The notes under the pieces were generated by a model. It was not told the DNA's origin and made no database searches. It was given only the letters and a program-made list of their open reading frames with translations. DNA of 64,000 nucleotides from CAVZZG01 sp963779685 (GTDB lineage: Bacteria > Actinomycetota > Thermoleophilia > Gaiellales > F1-60-MAGs149): positions 248,001 to 312,000 of the forward strand of contig CAVZZG010000001.1 of NCBI GenBank assembly GCA_963779685.1. The letters are read 5' to 3'. The translations under genes were made by a program, and so were the position numbers. How positions within the stretch are numbered: position 1 is the first letter of the stretch; every line of letters begins with the position of its first letter. This document shows positions 42,281-50,843 of this stretch, one piece after another.

Positions 42281-43183
42281 ATGTCGGAGTGGGCGGCTGA
42301 CGTCACCGTCGACGCGGACCTCGCCCGGCGCCTGATCCGCGGCCAGTTCCCGGCGCTCGCGGCGGACGACCTCGTGCTCGTCGGCGAGGGCTGGGACGTG
42401 ACGGCGTGGCGGGTCGATGACGACTGGCTGTTCCGGTTCCCGCGGCGCGACGTCGTGGTGCCGGGCCTGCTGCGCGAGCGGGCCGTCCTGCCGCGGCTCG
42501 CGCCGCTCCTGCCCGTGGGCATCCCGGCCGCAGTGTTCGACGGCGAACCGGCCGCCGGATATCCGCACCCCTTCTCCGGCGCCCGCTACCTGCCGGGCGC
42601 GGAGATCGGTTGCGAGCCGTCGGATGACCATACGATGCTCGCGCTCGATCTCGCGGCGTTCCTCCGGTCGCTCCATGACGCCGACCTGACCGAGGTGGGT
42701 GCGGCCGACCTCCCGGTGGACCTCGTGGCGAGGGCGGACATGCGCAATCGGGTGCCGCGGACGCTCGCCCGGTTCGACGAGCTCGAGCAGCACGGCATCT
42801 GGCGGGCGCCGGCCGGGATCCGCGACCTTGTCGCCGCCGCGCTCGACCTGCCGGCCCCCACCGTATTGCGGCTCACGCACGGCGACCTGCACTTCCGGCA
42901 GGTGCTGGTCACGGGCGGGCGGCTGAGCGGGGTGGTCGACTGGATCGACATCTGCCGCGGCGACCCTGCGATCGACCTGACGCTCTACTGGAGCCTCGTC
43001 GGCCCGGACGGCCGCCGGGCGTTCCGCGACCGCTACGGGCCGATCGATGGCGACCAGCTCGTCCGGTCGCGGGTGCTGGCGCTGTTCCTGTGCGGGACGC
43101 TGGCGCTCTACGGCCACGTCGAGGGCCACGGTCCGGTGCTGCGCGAGGCGCTCGCGGGTCTCGATCGATCGTGCCGGGACTAG
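42281..43183 (+). CDS. Aminoglycoside/choline phosphotransferase-family kinase
   Basis: This is a 300-residue protein of the APH fold. The nucleotide-binding N-lobe has VGEGWDVTAWRVDDDWLFRFPR. The catalytic loop is THGDLHFRQVL and the metal loop is VVDWIDICRGDPAIDL. The usual asparagine after the catalytic loop (HxDxxxxN) is a glutamine here. Members phosphorylate antibiotics or small metabolites; with no resistance context, a metabolite is as likely. The downstream C45 peptidase gene starts within 20 bases. Confidence 0.85.
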   Translation: MSEWAADVTVDADLARRLIRGQFPALAADDLVLVGEGWDVTAWRVDDDWLFRFPRRDVVVPGLLRERAVLPRLAPLLPVGIPAAVFDGEPAAGYPHPFSGARYLPGAEIGCEPSDDHTMLALDLAAFLRSLHDADLTEVGAADLPVDLVARADMRNRVPRTLARFDELEQHGIWRAPAGIRDLVAAALDLPAPTVLRLTHGDLHFRQVLVTGGRLSGVVDWIDICRGDPAIDLTLYWSLVGPDGRRAFRDRYGPIDGDQLVRSRVLALFLCGTLALYGHVEGHGPVLREALAGLDRSCRD

Positions 43184-43200
43184 GGACACCGGGAACCGCC

Positions 43201-44223
43201 GTGGAGATCGTCATCGCGGAGGGTTCGTCGCTGGCGCGGGGTCGTGTCGTCGGCCGGGCCCTGGCGGGGCAGATCGCGCGTTCGATCGCAGCCATGCACG
43301 GTGCCCGCGAGCGAGCGGGCGTTCCGGTGGCCGAGCTCGCCGCCCGGCTCGCGCCACTCCGTGCGGCTGCCGAGTCGGCGCTGCCGGAGCGGGTGGCATA
43401 CGTCCGCGGGCTGGCCGAGGGCGCGGACGTGCCGTTCGCGGACGTCTTCGCCGTCAACGCCCTCGAGGAGGTCTTTCGCGAGCAGCGCGCCGAGCGGTGC
43501 TCGTCACTCGCGGTGGCGACACCGGCGGGGACGCTGCTTGCGCACAACGAGCAGTGGGCGGCCTGCGAGCTCGGTAACTGCGCGGTCGTCATCGAGCGCC
43601 CCGACGACGGCTCGCCGTGGGTCGTCTCGCCCACGGTCGCGGCCTGCCTACCGGTCGTCGGCATGAACACCCACGGTGGCGCCTTCGGCGTCGACTCGCT
43701 CGTGGCGGCCGACGACCGGGACGGCCTCCCTCGCGTGTTCACGGCCCGCGACGTGCTCGAGGCGCGCGATCCCGCGGACTTCCTGGCCCGCGCCAGGCGG
43801 CGTGGCCGCGCTGGCGGATACGCGACCGTCGCAGCCTTCTCCGGCGGGCGGATCGCGGTCGTGGAACAGACCGCCTTCCACGCGGAGGAGGTGGCCGGCG
43901 CCGCCGAGCACACGAACCACTACCGGCATCCCGCGCTCGCGGAGCTCGGTGCACCGGTGAGCGCGACCAGTCTCAGCCGCCTCGATCACCTGCAGCGCCT
44001 GCGGGCCGCCCTGCCCGCCGAGCCCGAGCCGGCCGACCTGATGCGGCTGCTCGGCTCGCACGATGCCGAGCCGGAGCCGGTGTGCGCCCATGGCCCCGAT
44101 GCGACCGACCCCGACGGCACCATCGTGCTCTACGCCTTCGTCGCGGACGTCGACCGGCAGCGGATCTGGGTTTGCGAGGGCCCGCCGTGCACGGGCTCCT
44201 TCGAGGAGGTGGACCTGCGCTGA
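43201..44223 (+). CDS. C45-family (acyl-CoA:6-APA acyltransferase-like) Ntn hydrolase
   Basis: This is a 340-residue protein from a GTG at 43201; a GTG at 43171 is an alternative. It matches the C45 peptidase/penicillin acyltransferase group. The precursor would be self-cleaved before the cysteine in AERCSSLAV (C100), which becomes the N-terminal nucleophile. The following LLAHNEQW and the NTHGGAFGVDSL segment fit the family active site. The N-terminal GRVVGRALAGQIARSIAAM and the AYVRGLAEGADVPFADVFAVNALEE segment are also typical. Likely an amide- or acyl-hydrolase of unknown substrate. Confidence 0.8.
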   Translation: MEIVIAEGSSLARGRVVGRALAGQIARSIAAMHGARERAGVPVAELAARLAPLRAAAESALPERVAYVRGLAEGADVPFADVFAVNALEEVFREQRAERCSSLAVATPAGTLLAHNEQWAACELGNCAVVIERPDDGSPWVVSPTVAACLPVVGMNTHGGAFGVDSLVAADDRDGLPRVFTARDVLEARDPADFLARARRRGRAGGYATVAAFSGGRIAVVEQTAFHAEEVAGAAEHTNHYRHPALAELGAPVSATSLSRLDHLQRLRAALPAEPEPADLMRLLGSHDAEPEPVCAHGPDATDPDGTIVLYAFVADVDRQRIWVCEGPPCTGSFEEVDLR

Positions 44224-44681
44224 TCGACCGCCTGCAGCAGGCGTACGAGATCGACATCGTGCAGGCCGGCAAGGCGGCGCAGTTCTGGCTGCTGGTGGCG
44301 TTCGTCGTCACCTTCCTCGCGACCCGCGCCGTGACGACCGTGATCGCGCGCAGCAACGTGCGCGTGCGGCGCGTCCTGATCCGCGACATCCACGTCCACC
44401 ACCTCGTGCCCGGCATCCTGCTCATGACCGTCGTCGGCTACCTGGCGATCGGGCGCGGCTGGTCGGGTGTCTGGCCCGCCGTGCTGTTCGGTGCCGGGGC
44501 GGCGCTGACGCTCGACGAGTTCGCGCTGTGGCTGCACCTCGAGGACGTGTACTGGACCGACCGGGGCCGTCACTCGGTCCGGGTCGTGATCGGCACGGCC
44601 TCGGTGGCGGCGCTGCTGCTCGTGCACATCGACTTCTGGAACCGGGCGGCCGGGGTGCTCGGCGAGCTGATCGGACGCTGA
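44220..44681 (+). CDS. Small integral membrane protein
   Basis: This is about 153 residues with four membrane helices (FWLLVAFVVTFLATRAVTTV, HHLVPGILLMTVVGYLAI, VWPAVLFGAGAALTLDEFAL, VRVVIGTASVAALLLVHI). The motif RDIHVHHLVPGI suggests a metal or heme-binding histidine cluster at a helix start. The first residues appear to be read from a CTG overlapping the previous stop (CTGA); a GTG at 44259 would give 140 residues. CTG starts are rare, so the 5' end is uncertain. Similar unnamed proteins are widespread in actinobacteria. Confidence 0.6.
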   Translation: MIDRLQQAYEIDIVQAGKAAQFWLLVAFVVTFLATRAVTTVIARSNVRVRRVLIRDIHVHHLVPGILLMTVVGYLAIGRGWSGVWPAVLFGAGAALTLDEFALWLHLEDVYWTDRGRHSVRVVIGTASVAALLLVHIDFWNRAAGVLGELIGR

Positions 44682-44685
44682 CGCT

Positions 44686-44715
44686 TTGACAAGTCGCTCG
44701 GTTGCCCCGGATGAT
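44686..44715 (+). promoter_or_regulatory. Sigma-70-type promoter of the HAD-amine oxidase operon
   Basis: A perfect -35 TTGACA (44686-44691) is followed after 18 bases by GATGAT (44710-44715). A ribosome binding site (GGGAGGAG) then precedes the ATG at 44745. This is the clearest leadered promoter in the window. Confidence 0.65.
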
Positions 44716-44744
44716 GCGCCGGAGACCGAGGGAGGAGTCCCGGC

Positions 44745-45698
44745 ATGGATACAGGCGCAACGCGCGTCGCGGTCGTGGGGGCCGGCACGATCGGGGCGAG
44801 TTGGGCCGCGACCTTCCTCTTCCGCGGCTGCGATGTCGTCGCGAGTGACCCGGCACCCGATGGAGAGGCCTTCGTGCGGGCGTTCGTGGACCGCGCGTGG
44901 GACACGCTGGCACGGCTCGGTGAGCCGGCCGCGGGAGCGTCGCCCGGCCGCCTCACCTTCGTGCGCGATCCCGCTGCGGCGGTCGAGGGCGTGTCGTTCG
45001 TCCAGGAGAGCGGGCCGGAACGGGAGGATCTCAAGATCGAGCTCCTCTCGACGCTCGACGCTGCCCTGCCGCCGGACGCCGTGATCTCCTCGAGCTCGTC
45101 GGGGTTCCTCATCAGCCGGCTGCAGGCGGCATGCCGGCACCCCGAGCGGTGCGTCCTCGGCCATCCGTTCAACCCGCCGCACCTGATCCCGCTGGTCGAG
45201 GTCGTGGGCGGGAGTCAGACCTCCGCGGCGACCGTCGAGCGCGCGATGGCGTTCTACCGGGCCATGGGCAAGCACCCGATCCATATCCGGAAGGAGGTCA
45301 AGGGACACGTCGCCAACCGACTCCAGGCTGCGTTGTGGCGGGAGGCGGTGAGCCTCGTCGCCGACGGCGTCGCCAGCGTTGCCGACGTCGACGCCGCGAT
45401 CGCCTACGGCCCGGGTCTGCGCTGGGCGTTCATGGGCCCGCACCTCACGTTCGCCCTCGCCGGCGGCGTCGGTGGGATGGAGCACTTCCTCGACCACCTG
45501 GCGATGCCGATGCAGGAGTGGTGGGGCGATCTCGGTCAGCCTGCGCTGACACCGGAGATCCGGCGGGCGATCATCGACGGCGTGGCAGAGGAGGCCGGCA
45601 CCCGCACGATCGCCGATCTCCAGGTCGAGCGTGATCGCGCCCTGCTCGAGATCATCGGCGCCGTCGCCCGGGCCGCGGAGGCCGGCAGCGCGCGGTGA
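44745..45698 (+). CDS. 3-hydroxyacyl-CoA dehydrogenase-family protein
   Basis: This is a 317-residue NAD-dependent dehydrogenase. The Rossmann motif VAVVGAGTIGASWAATFL opens it, with the conserved SFVQESGPEREDLK and SSSSGFLISRLQ segments. The catalytic histidine lies in GHPFNPPHLIPLVEVVGG, and KGHVANRLQAALWREA begins the helical domain. The pattern is close to L-carnitine dehydrogenase and lambda-crystallin-type members rather than to the fatty-acid beta-oxidation multienzyme. It is the first gene after a good promoter and overlaps the amine oxidase start. Confidence 0.85.
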   Translation: MDTGATRVAVVGAGTIGASWAATFLFRGCDVVASDPAPDGEAFVRAFVDRAWDTLARLGEPAAGASPGRLTFVRDPAAAVEGVSFVQESGPEREDLKIELLSTLDAALPPDAVISSSSSGFLISRLQAACRHPERCVLGHPFNPPHLIPLVEVVGGSQTSAATVERAMAFYRAMGKHPIHIRKEVKGHVANRLQAALWREAVSLVADGVASVADVDAAIAYGPGLRWAFMGPHLTFALAGGVGGMEHFLDHLAMPMQEWWGDLGQPALTPEIRRAIIDGVAEEAGTRTIADLQVERDRALLEIIGAVARAAEAGSAR

Positions 45699-47347
45699 CC
45701 GGCCCGGTGACGGCCTTCGGGCCGGACTTCCCATTCGCGTTCGACGACTGGCTCGCCAACCCGGCGGGCCTCGGCGCGATCCCCGCGGCTGCCCACGGCG
45801 AGGAGGTCGCGGTGGTGGGAGCGGGGATCTCCGGGCTGGTGGCCGCGTACGAGCTGATGCGCCTCGGGCTGCGACCGGTCGTGTACGAGGCATCCAGGCT
45901 GGGCGGGAGGCTGCGGTCGCAGCCGTTCGCGGGCGCGGACGGTGTCATCGCCGAGCTTGGCGGCATGCGGTTTCCGATCTCGTCCCGGGCCTTCTACCAC
46001 TACGTCGACCTGCTCGGCTTGCAGACCGAGCCGTTCCCGAACCCGCTGACCGAGGCCGCCGGCAGCACCGTCATCGACATCGAGGGCGAGACCTGGTACG
46101 CGGAGGGGCTCGCCGACCTGCCGGCGATCTTCCACGAGGTGGCCGATGCCTGGGCGAGGGCACTCGACGAGCGCGCGCGCTTCAGCGATGTCCAGGCCGC
46201 GATCCGCGCGCGGGACGTCCCGACCCTGAAGCGGCTGTGGAACGACCTCGTGCCGGTCTGGGACGATCGCACGTTCTACGACTTCATCGCGACGTCGGAG
46301 GCGTTCTCGTCGCTCTCGTTCCGTCACCGCGAGATCTTCGGGCAGGTCGGCTTCGGCACGGGCGGCTGGGACTCCGACTTCCCCAACTCGATGCTCGAGA
46401 TCCTGCGCGTCGTCCTGACGGGTCTGGACGACCAGCAGCGGTTCGTCGTGGGCGGCGTCGAGCAGGTGCCCCGCGGGCTGTGGGCGCACGCCCCTGCGGC
46501 CATCGCCCACTGGCCGGCCGGGACGTCGCTGGCATCGCTCCACGGCGGGGCGCCGCGGCCCGGCGTGTCGCGACTGCGCCGTGAGGCCGATGGCGCGATC
46601 GGCGTCACCGACGCCTGGGGCACCGTCCGCAGCTACCGCGCCGTGCTGGTGACGTGCCAGAGCTGGCTGCTCACGACGCAGATCGAGTGTGACGAGTCGC
46701 TCTTCTCCCACCGGGTCTGGACGGCGCTCGACCGCACGCGCTACATGCAGGCGTCGAAGACGTTCGTGATGGTCGACCGGCCGTTCTGGCGCGATCGTGA
46801 CCCGGCGACCGGGCGCCACGTGCTCAGCATGACGCTCACCGACCGGCTGACGCGCGGCACCTACCTGCTCGACAGTGGCCCCGACCGGCCGGGCGTGATC
46901 TGCCTGTCATACGCCTGGATGGGCGACGCCATGAAGATGCTGCCCGAGCCGGTGGAGCGCCGCGTGCAACTCGCGCTCGACGCACTCGGCCGCATCTACC
47001 CGGACGTCGACATCCGCAGCCACATCGTCGGCGATCCGATCGCGGTCTCGTGGGAGGCCGACCGCCACTTCCTCGGCGCCTTCAAGGGCGCCCTGCCGGG
47101 GCACTACCGCTACAACCACCGCATGTACGGCCACTTCGTGCAGGACCGGCTACCCGCCTCGGAGCGCGGCATCTTCATGGCGGGCGACGACGTGTCGTGG
47201 ACGCCGGCGTGGGTGGAGGGCGCGGTGCAGACGGCACTCAACGCGGTCTGGGGGATCATGCGCCACGTGGGCGGCGGGACGCCGCCCGGCAACCCGGGGC
47301 CCGGCGACGTCTGGGACGCGCTCGGGCCGATCGCCCTGCCGGACTGA
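45695..47347 (+). CDS. Flavin amine oxidase/monooxygenase family protein
   Basis: This is a 550-residue flavoprotein with the FAD motif VAVVGAGISGLVAAYELMRLG near residue 37 and GGRLRSQPF soon after. The FGTGGWDSDFPNSMLEILRVV segment and the C-terminal GIFMAGDDVSWTPAWVEGAV resemble tryptophan/lysine 2-monooxygenases (IaaM type), which convert an amino acid to an amide. Length agrees with that group. The GTG overlaps the preceding dehydrogenase (GTGA). An oxidase role on an amino acid or amine is likely; the substrate is not clear. Confidence 0.82.
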   Translation: MTGPVTAFGPDFPFAFDDWLANPAGLGAIPAAAHGEEVAVVGAGISGLVAAYELMRLGLRPVVYEASRLGGRLRSQPFAGADGVIAELGGMRFPISSRAFYHYVDLLGLQTEPFPNPLTEAAGSTVIDIEGETWYAEGLADLPAIFHEVADAWARALDERARFSDVQAAIRARDVPTLKRLWNDLVPVWDDRTFYDFIATSEAFSSLSFRHREIFGQVGFGTGGWDSDFPNSMLEILRVVLTGLDDQQRFVVGGVEQVPRGLWAHAPAAIAHWPAGTSLASLHGGAPRPGVSRLRREADGAIGVTDAWGTVRSYRAVLVTCQSWLLTTQIECDESLFSHRVWTALDRTRYMQASKTFVMVDRPFWRDRDPATGRHVLSMTLTDRLTRGTYLLDSGPDRPGVICLSYAWMGDAMKMLPEPVERRVQLALDALGRIYPDVDIRSHIVGDPIAVSWEADRHFLGAFKGALPGHYRYNHRMYGHFVQDRLPASERGIFMAGDDVSWTPAWVEGAVQTALNAVWGIMRHVGGGTPPGNPGPGDVWDALGPIALPD

Positions 47348-47359
47348 AGGGAGGTGACG

Positions 47360-48007
47360 ATGTCGTTCGATGGCTGGCCGCTCGAGGCGATCGCCTTCTA
47401 CGCGGGCCTCGAGGCCGACAACTCGAAGGCCTACTGGACGGCGCACAAGGCCGTGTTCGAAGCCGGGGTGCGGGCGCCGATGGAGGCGCTGGTGGCCGAG
47501 CTCGAGCCGCGCTACGGCGCGGCCCGCATCATGCGTCCCTACCGTGACGTCCGGTTCAGTGCCGACAAGAGCCCGTACCGGACGGCGCTCGGCGCGATGC
47601 TGGGCGACGGCTACGTCCAGATTTCGGCGCGCGGGCTCGGCGTCGGCAGCGGCTACTACCACCTGATGGCCGACCAGCTCGACCGGTACCGGGCAGCGGT
47701 CGACGCCGACGACAGCGGCGCGGAGCTCGCACACGCCGTGGAGGGCATCAGGTCGGCCGGTGTGGACGTCTCGGGAGCCGAGCCGCTGAAGACCGCGCCC
47801 CGCGGCTACCCGGCCGATCATCCTCGCATCGACCTGCTGCGCTACAAGGGGATCGTCGCCTGGCGGCAGTGGCCGGTCGAGCCGTGGCTGTCGACGGCGA
47901 CGGCCCGCGACCGGGTCGTCGAGGTGCTCGAGATCGCCGCGCCGCTGCGCGCGTGGCTCACGACCCGCGTAGGTCCGACCACCGAACCGCCTCGGCGGCG
48001 GCGGTAG
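47360..48007 (+). CDS. DUF2461-family protein
   Basis: This is a 215-residue protein of the DUF2461 family. Hallmarks are FYAGLEADNSKAYWTAHKAVFE near the start (split here by a few variable residues), RPYRDVRFSADKSPYRTALGAML in the middle and GSGYYHLMADQLDRYR further on. A very strong ribosome binding site (AAGGGAGGTGA) precedes the ATG at 47360, 12 bases after the amine oxidase stop. Function of the family is unknown; it is often found as a stand-alone gene. Confidence 0.8.
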   Translation: MSFDGWPLEAIAFYAGLEADNSKAYWTAHKAVFEAGVRAPMEALVAELEPRYGAARIMRPYRDVRFSADKSPYRTALGAMLGDGYVQISARGLGVGSGYYHLMADQLDRYRAAVDADDSGAELAHAVEGIRSAGVDVSGAEPLKTAPRGYPADHPRIDLLRYKGIVAWRQWPVEPWLSTATARDRVVEVLEIAAPLRAWLTTRVGPTTEPPRRRR

Positions 48008-48020
48008 TGCCCCGGTACTA

Positions 48021-48530
48021 CTATCCCGTGCCACGCCGGACGGCGCGGATGCCCGTCTGGCCGACGTTGCGTGAGCACACCCGGTGGTTCCATGGCAGGA
48101 ACACGGCGGCGCGGGTGTTGGGCGGGTAGACGCGCAGTCCACGCACGCGCCTGGGCTTGCAGGTGCCGGGGGAGAAGTTCCCGGTCTCGGCTTCCTGCAG
48201 GATCGCGTGAGCGGCCTGGCCGGGGGCGAGCACCACCGTGTGATGCCTCCCGGGCACGCGCGAGGCGGGCGGGCCTACCTGGATGCCGGCCGACCCGGCG
48301 ACGTACGAGACACCGGGATAGCCCGCGAGCGAGCAGGTGTGGCCGGTGTGGTTCCGGAAGACGATCGGCCGGTACGTGGTGCCCGCGGCGCCCTCCGGGG
48401 AGCCGAGGGTCACCGTCAGATCGGACGTCCGGCACCTCCCGACCGCGGACGAGGCCGCGACGTCGGAGACGCCTCCGGCGATCGCCGCTCCGACGACCGG
48501 GGCCGTCATCAGCACGAGCCGCTTCCACAT
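48021..48530 (-). CDS. DUF4232 secreted protein
   Basis: This is a 169-residue exported protein. A signal peptide (LVLMTAPVVGAAIAGGVSDVAA) is followed by the DUF4232 pattern: CRTSDLTVTLG near the start, IVFRNHTGHTCSLAGYPGVSYV in the middle and a final CSRNVGQTG-like stretch. The four cysteines in the mature part probably make two disulfides. Actinobacterial DUF4232 proteins are usually secreted or lipid-anchored with unknown role. A GGAGGGGAG ribosome binding site and an upstream TATTCT fit a leadered transcript. Confidence 0.8.
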   Translation of the reverse strand: MWKRLVLMTAPVVGAAIAGGVSDVAASSAVGRCRTSDLTVTLGSPEGAAGTTYRPIVFRNHTGHTCSLAGYPGVSYVAGSAGIQVGPPASRVPGRHHTVVLAPGQAAHAILQEAETGNFSPGTCKPRRVRGLRVYPPNTRAAVFLPWNHRVCSRNVGQTGIRAVRRGTG

Positions 48531-48591
48531 GGCTGCTCCCCTCCGATTCGCCGGAAGAATAGCCGGGCCTGACAGCGTCGGATGGGCCGGA

Positions 48592-49203
48592 TCATGGCGG
48601 CAGGACGACGGCCAGCCAGTTCGCAACCGCGCCCACCACTGCCCCGACGTCGCTGCGGAGGCTGTGATCGCCTCTCACGATGACGACGGTGCGCCGCTCG
48701 CCTGCGGCCGGCATCCCGAACGGGTCGCGATCGCCCTGCACCACGAGCACCGGCACCGGTACGGCATCGAGCTCGGGGAGCCGCGAGACGGCGGCCGCGG
48801 CACCCACGCGGCGCGGTGGCTGCAGCGGAAAGGCGAGGCAGAGCACGCCCAGCGCGCCCGTCGTGGCGGCGGTGCGGCACGCGACGCGCGCTCCCGACGA
48901 GCGGCCGCCGACGACCAGGGGGACATCCCGCAGCTCGCGCGCCGCCAGGCGCTCGATGACTGCCAGCCACGCCGCGTCCAGGTGATGCGCGGGCGGTGGT
49001 GCCCGGCGGCCGGCGACGCGATAGGGCTGCTCGACGAGCGCGACCGCGCATCCGGCGGTCGTCGCGGCGGCGGTCGCGGCGACGAGGTCCGGAGCCTGGA
49101 CTCCCCCGCCTGCGCCGTGGCCCAGAACGAGCGCTGCCCGTGCGTCCGCCGCACCGTGGAGGTACACCCTCGCGGGGCCGTGCGGTGTCTCGACGTTGAT
49201 CAT
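48592..49203 (-). CDS. Alpha/beta hydrolase of the dienelactone hydrolase/KANL3-Tex30 group
   Basis: This is a 203-residue compact hydrolase. LVLGHGAGGGVQAPDLVA gives the oxyanion loop and GGRSSGARVACRTA the nucleophile elbow (GxSxG as GRSSG). VLVVQGDRDPFGMP gives the acidic residue and IVRGDHSLRS the histidine. The small size and motif order match the KANL3/Tex30-like group. The ATG at 49203 is chosen because the family starts directly before the first beta strand. It sits apart from its neighbours; substrate unknown. Confidence 0.78.
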   Translation of the reverse strand: MINVETPHGPARVYLHGAADARAALVLGHGAGGGVQAPDLVAATAAATTAGCAVALVEQPYRVAGRRAPPPAHHLDAAWLAVIERLAARELRDVPLVVGGRSSGARVACRTAATTGALGVLCLAFPLQPPRRVGAAAAVSRLPELDAVPVPVLVVQGDRDPFGMPAAGERRTVVIVRGDHSLRSDVGAVVGAVANWLAVVLPP

Positions 49204-49247
49204 CGTGTTCGAGCACGAGCCGGCCCGCTCGCCGCCCGTGGCCCCAC

Positions 49248-49889
49248 TCACCCGACCGGCAGTGCGGGCGGAGCGGGCCGGCGTATGCCGACGTCGTCGA
49301 GCGCGGCGGCCACCAGCGGGTCGAGCCGTCCCGCGGCGAGGTCGCCGAGCGGGTCGCGCGTGTAGCCCAGGAGCGTCAGGTACGAGAGTCCGAACGCGGC
49401 ACGCATCGCGAGCAAGCGGCGTCGCTCCGGGTCGTGCGTGTCGATCAGCGCAGCACTGGCCGCTCCCAGCTGGCGGATCTGGCGGACCCGGGCCGGGAGC
49501 ATGATCACGAGCACGAGGATCGTCGGCAGGGCGAAGACGAGGAGGCCCAGCGTCAGCGCGAGACTGTGGACCTCGTCCTCCCCCTGCTGTCCGAGAGCCG
49601 CCACGTCGCCGCCGCTTCGCTGGCCGGCATTCTGCAGCGCCTCGGAGAGCTTGCCGCCGACCAGCGGGATGCCGTCGACCGCACCGGCTGCCGACCCGAA
49701 GCCCCCCTGTACCGAGAGGCCGGCGTTCTTCACGCCGGAGCCGAGCACCGCCAGGCCGTCGACCGCGTCGTGCACCTTGAACCCGGTCCACGCGAAGACC
49801 AGCACGAGGCCGATCATGGCGAGATCACGGAGGATGGTCGACCTGCGCTTGGAGGGAACGTCGGGGTAGAACTTCAGCTGGCTCGACAT
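49248..49889 (-). CDS. Two-helix membrane protein of unknown function
   Basis: This is a 213-residue protein with two clear membrane segments: LAMIGLVLVFAWTGFKV near residue 22 and LTLGLLVFALPTILVLVIML near 112. The loop between them is Gly/Ala-rich and would lie outside. The C-terminal 70 residues are cytoplasmic, with RRRLLAMRAAFGLSYLTLLGYTRDPLGDL. TATCGT lies 8 bases before the ATG at 49889, supporting that start over an in-frame codon at 49916. Similar genes occur in actinobacteria without assigned roles. Confidence 0.65.
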   Translation of the reverse strand: MSSQLKFYPDVPSKRRSTILRDLAMIGLVLVFAWTGFKVHDAVDGLAVLGSGVKNAGLSVQGGFGSAAGAVDGIPLVGGKLSEALQNAGQRSGGDVAALGQQGEDEVHSLALTLGLLVFALPTILVLVIMLPARVRQIRQLGAASAALIDTHDPERRRLLAMRAAFGLSYLTLLGYTRDPLGDLAAGRLDPLVAAALDDVGIRRPAPPALPVG

Positions 49890-49931
49890 ACGGCCCGACG
49901 ATAGCTCACGCGTCAAAGGCGACGTTTCGTT

Positions 49932-50621
49932 CTACGGATCCGACTCGAGTGACGTCCCCGCGAGGGCCGTCCACTGGGCGACGTGCAGATGGACGTCGAG
50001 GCGTTCGGCGGCCGCCAGCGCCTTCGTCGTGTCCGCGCCGGTGCCGCGCCCGACGGCCCCGCGGGTGACCCATCGTCGCATCAGACGATCGAGCCGCAGG
50101 CGGCGGTTCGAGAGATCGGGCGGGCGAGCAGGCGCCAGGTACAGCTCGACAGCGAGCTTCTTCACGAGCGCTGGATCCGCCGCCTGCCCCGTTGCCTGCT
50201 CGATCCGGTGAGCCACGAGCGCACCGACCACCTGCACCTCGCGGAGGCCCGCGCGAACCGCCAGGCCGGTAGACGTGGCGGTGGAGCCTGCAAGCACCCA
50301 CGCAGTCTTGGGGACGCCCATCCCCCTCGCGGCCCGCCGTAGCACCGGCACGGCCACGACTGCCGCTCGCTGCAGGCGCTCGGACGCCACCTGGGCACCC
50401 GTGCCGGACGCCAGCAATGCCTCCCCTTCGGCCGCCGAGCCGACGCGATCTGCTGAGGCGAGAAGATATTCGAGTGACTGCGCGTAACAGTACGAACCTG
50501 CATCGAGCACCGGCCGGGTGGTGCTGGCGGCGGCGCTCCGCACCCGCCGGTCGGAAGCCTCGATCCGGTCTCGCAGCAGGTTCCAACGGGACGCGTCGTT
50601 GGGGTCGCGTGGAGCGCTCAT
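49932..50621 (-). CDS. Hypothetical protein
   Basis: This is a 229-residue mainly helical protein. Features include YCYAQSLEYLLASADRVGSA, a moderately hydrophobic AVRAGLREVQVVGALVAHRI region and a basic NRRLRLDRLMRRWVTRGAVG stretch. No signal peptide or clear membrane span is visible. A distant likeness to EcsC-type proteins is possible but not convincing. The start is taken as the ATG at 50621; longer in-frame extensions lack a start signal. It is the last gene before the accessory region. Confidence 0.55.
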   Translation of the reverse strand: MSAPRDPNDASRWNLLRDRIEASDRRVRSAAASTTRPVLDAGSYCYAQSLEYLLASADRVGSAAEGEALLASGTGAQVASERLQRAAVVAVPVLRRAARGMGVPKTAWVLAGSTATSTGLAVRAGLREVQVVGALVAHRIEQATGQAADPALVKKLAVELYLAPARPPDLSNRRLRLDRLMRRWVTRGAVGRGTGADTTKALAAAERLDVHLHVAQWTALAGTSLESDP

Positions 50622-50843
50622 CTCACGTCGGCGGTGGGCCAGCGAGTCGACATCTGGGTTTCGCGCGGGCCGGCCGAGAGCATGCTCCCGGCGATCATAC
50701 CCGCCGGCATCAGGATGCAGGCCGATTGGTGCCGCGGGCGGAGGCAATCGGCACGCCAGCGCGGCGAAGAAGCTGTGCGGAGCCGCGCCCATGCGCCCGG
50801 CACGCTTGTTGCCGCGGCGCCTGGCGCGGCGTATGCTCGCACG
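50622..50843. other. Divergent intergenic region
   Basis: This spacer between two divergent genes holds a promoter for the rightward gene: TTGCCG (50809-50814), 17 bases, TATGCT (50832-50837), then 6 bases to the ATG. On the other strand TATGAT occurs well upstream of the leftward gene. I see no gene or repeat in it. Confidence 0.5.
50809..50837 (+). promoter_or_regulatory. Promoter of the SnoaL-like gene
   Basis: -35-like TTGCCG and -10 TATGCT are 17 bases apart, and the ATG at 50844 follows 6 bases later, a leaderless arrangement. Confidence 0.5.

Noticed and set aside
45536..46819. 427-codon leftward frame opposite the amine oxidase gene
   Set aside because: Antisense shadow of a clear flavoprotein with coding-strand motifs.
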